In this document: one piece after another, positions 63,345 to 64,000 of the stretch
Layout of the letters: the number at the start of each line of letters is the position of its first letter
Position numbering within the stretch: position 1 is the stretch's first letter
Assembly (NCBI GenBank): GCA_963732765.1
Contig: CAVTAS010000010.1
Location: forward strand, 434,001 to 498,000
Direction of reading: 5' to 3'
From: JANYHF01 sp963732765
GTDB lineage: Bacteria; Pseudomonadota; Alphaproteobacteria; Rhizobiales; Hyphomicrobiaceae
DNA length: 64,000 nt
Translations under genes and position numbers: made by a program
The notes under the pieces: generated by a model
The model's input: the letters and a program-made list of their open reading frames with translations, nothing else
What the model was told of the DNA's origin: nothing
Databases searched by the model: none

Positions 63345-64000
63345 ATGGATCCGATGCCCCTCTCCGCTACCCCCGATACGGCCGAAAAGCGCTCAGTCGC
63401 GCTTTGGTCGATTGTCGCCAGCCTGGGGCTGACGTTGGCCAAGCTGGTCGGCGGCCTCCTGACCGGCAGTCTCGGCCTGCTGTCGGAAGCCGCGCATAGC
63501 CTGCTCGATTTCGGCGCTACCGCCATTACCTATTGGGCTATTCGCGTCAGCGAGCGCCCCGCCGACAGCCGTCACCACTACGGCCATGCCAAAGTGGAAA
63601 GCGTTGCCGCACTGATTGAGACCGGCCTGCTGTTCGTCACCGCCATCGGGGTCGCCATCGAGGCCATCCGGCGGCTACTCGGCCACTCCGCTGAAATCAC
63701 CGTCACCTGGTGGGCGATGGCGATCATTGTGGTCTCGATCATCGTCGATTTCTTCCGGGCGCGCACTTTGCAGCGTGTCGCCCAGCGGACGCACAGCGCA
63801 GCCCTGGAGGCCGACGCGCTGCACTTCTCGTCGGACATGTACAGCTCGATGGCCGTGCTGGTCGGTCTGTTGCTGGTGGCGTTTGGCTATCCGTGGGCGG
63901 ATGCGCTGGCTGCGCTGCTGGTCTCGGTCTTCATCGTCCTCGCCGGTTGGCGCCTGGGCAGCCGCACCATCGATACGCTGATGGACGCTGCGCCCGAAGG
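63345..64000 (+). CDS. cation diffusion facilitator (CDF) efflux protein, 3' end outside window
   Basis: 218 residues are visible, from MDPMPLSATPDTAEK, and the frame is still open at the right edge. The CDF membrane core is clear: LLTGSLGLLSEAAHSLLDFGA in TM2 (H-S-L-L-D metal site), HYGHAKVESVAALIETG, and ADALHFSSDMYSSMAVL in TM5 (H-x-x-x-D). After TM6 the protein enters the C-terminal cytoplasmic domain, MDAAPEG. The His/Asp pattern fits Zn/Fe/Co exporters. The metal is unknown. Confidence 0.9.
   Translation, partial: MDPMPLSATPDTAEKRSVALWSIVASLGLTLAKLVGGLLTGSLGLLSEAAHSLLDFGATAITYWAIRVSERPADSRHHYGHAKVESVAALIETGLLFVTAIGVAIEAIRRLLGHSAEITVTWWAMAIIVVSIIVDFFRARTLQRVAQRTHSAALEADALHFSSDMYSSMAVLVGLLLVAFGYPWADALAALLVSVFIVLAGWRLGSRTIDTLMDAAPE

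Overview
The window reads as chromosome of a GC-rich alphaproteobacterium, most likely Hyphomicrobiales (Rhizobiales) or a near relative. The evidence is gene content and order: a DUF815 ATPase followed by yajC-secD-secF, an Mth938-like gene and a phytoene/squalene-synthase-family gene; a Grx4-type glutaredoxin next to bolA; the zinc-free 41-residue L36; an MntR of the DtxR family; trmFO; and carB followed by greA. The species cannot be named from this sequence. I saw no rRNA, tRNA or CRISPR array.

Layout. 0-9.5 kb: a truncated SPOR protein, DUF502 and TfoX-like genes, a long Ala-rich OmpA-family protein, a fold-III ornithine/diamino-acid decarboxylase (frameshifted as sequenced) divergent from an Lrp regulator, a DegP/HtrA protease and a PqiA-like membrane protein. 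9.6-14.4 kb: grxD, bolA, a CysE-like acyltransferase, a LOG-family protein, a small DMT permease, a TPR lipoprotein-like protein, L36 and DUF815. 14.6-20.9 kb: the SecDF-YajC block plus a secreted SGNH hydrolase.

21.3-42.05 kb is a catabolic region built from four transcription units. The first is a leftward CUT2 (Rbs-type) ABC importer followed by an SDR and a MetX-like hydrolase. The second is a divergent EthD-like gene. The third is a leftward aldehyde dehydrogenase / class-III aminotransferase / 2-hydroxyacid dehydrogenase unit. The fourth is a rightward unit that begins with 5-oxoprolinase-like pxpABC and continues with a complete four-part corrinoid methyl-transfer system: UroD-type methyltransferase, corrinoid protein, RACo-type reactivase and methyl-THF methyltransferase. 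It also holds two unrecognised proteins and ends with a GntR/FCD regulator. The parts suggest uptake and breakdown of an N- or O-methylated compound, perhaps a lactam or amide, with the methyl group passed to tetrahydrofolate and the skeleton processed by ring opening, transamination and aldehyde oxidation. This substrate is inference.

42.2-53.4 kb is mixed housekeeping: trmFO, TrmO/TsaA, a 2OG oxygenase, a 2-hydroxyacid dehydrogenase, an MntR / multicopper oxidase / ZIP locus with a visible DtxR-like operator, an SH3 protein, a slipin-like SPFH protein and proB. 53.4-56.4 kb is an accessory patch of three leftward toxin-antitoxin pairs and a diverged, broken duplicate of the 5' end of carB. 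56.5-64 kb holds intact carB, greA, an ELM1-like protein, a 2OG oxygenase, a MOSC protein, a small secreted protein and a cation-diffusion-facilitator gene cut by the window end.

Seven indels of one base lie in six otherwise well-conserved genes (decarboxylase x2, ABC ATPase, small Cys protein, reactivase, SPFH, with two more in proB), several at short homopolymers. This looks more like base-calling error than true decay, so those genes are listed as CDS with the break described.
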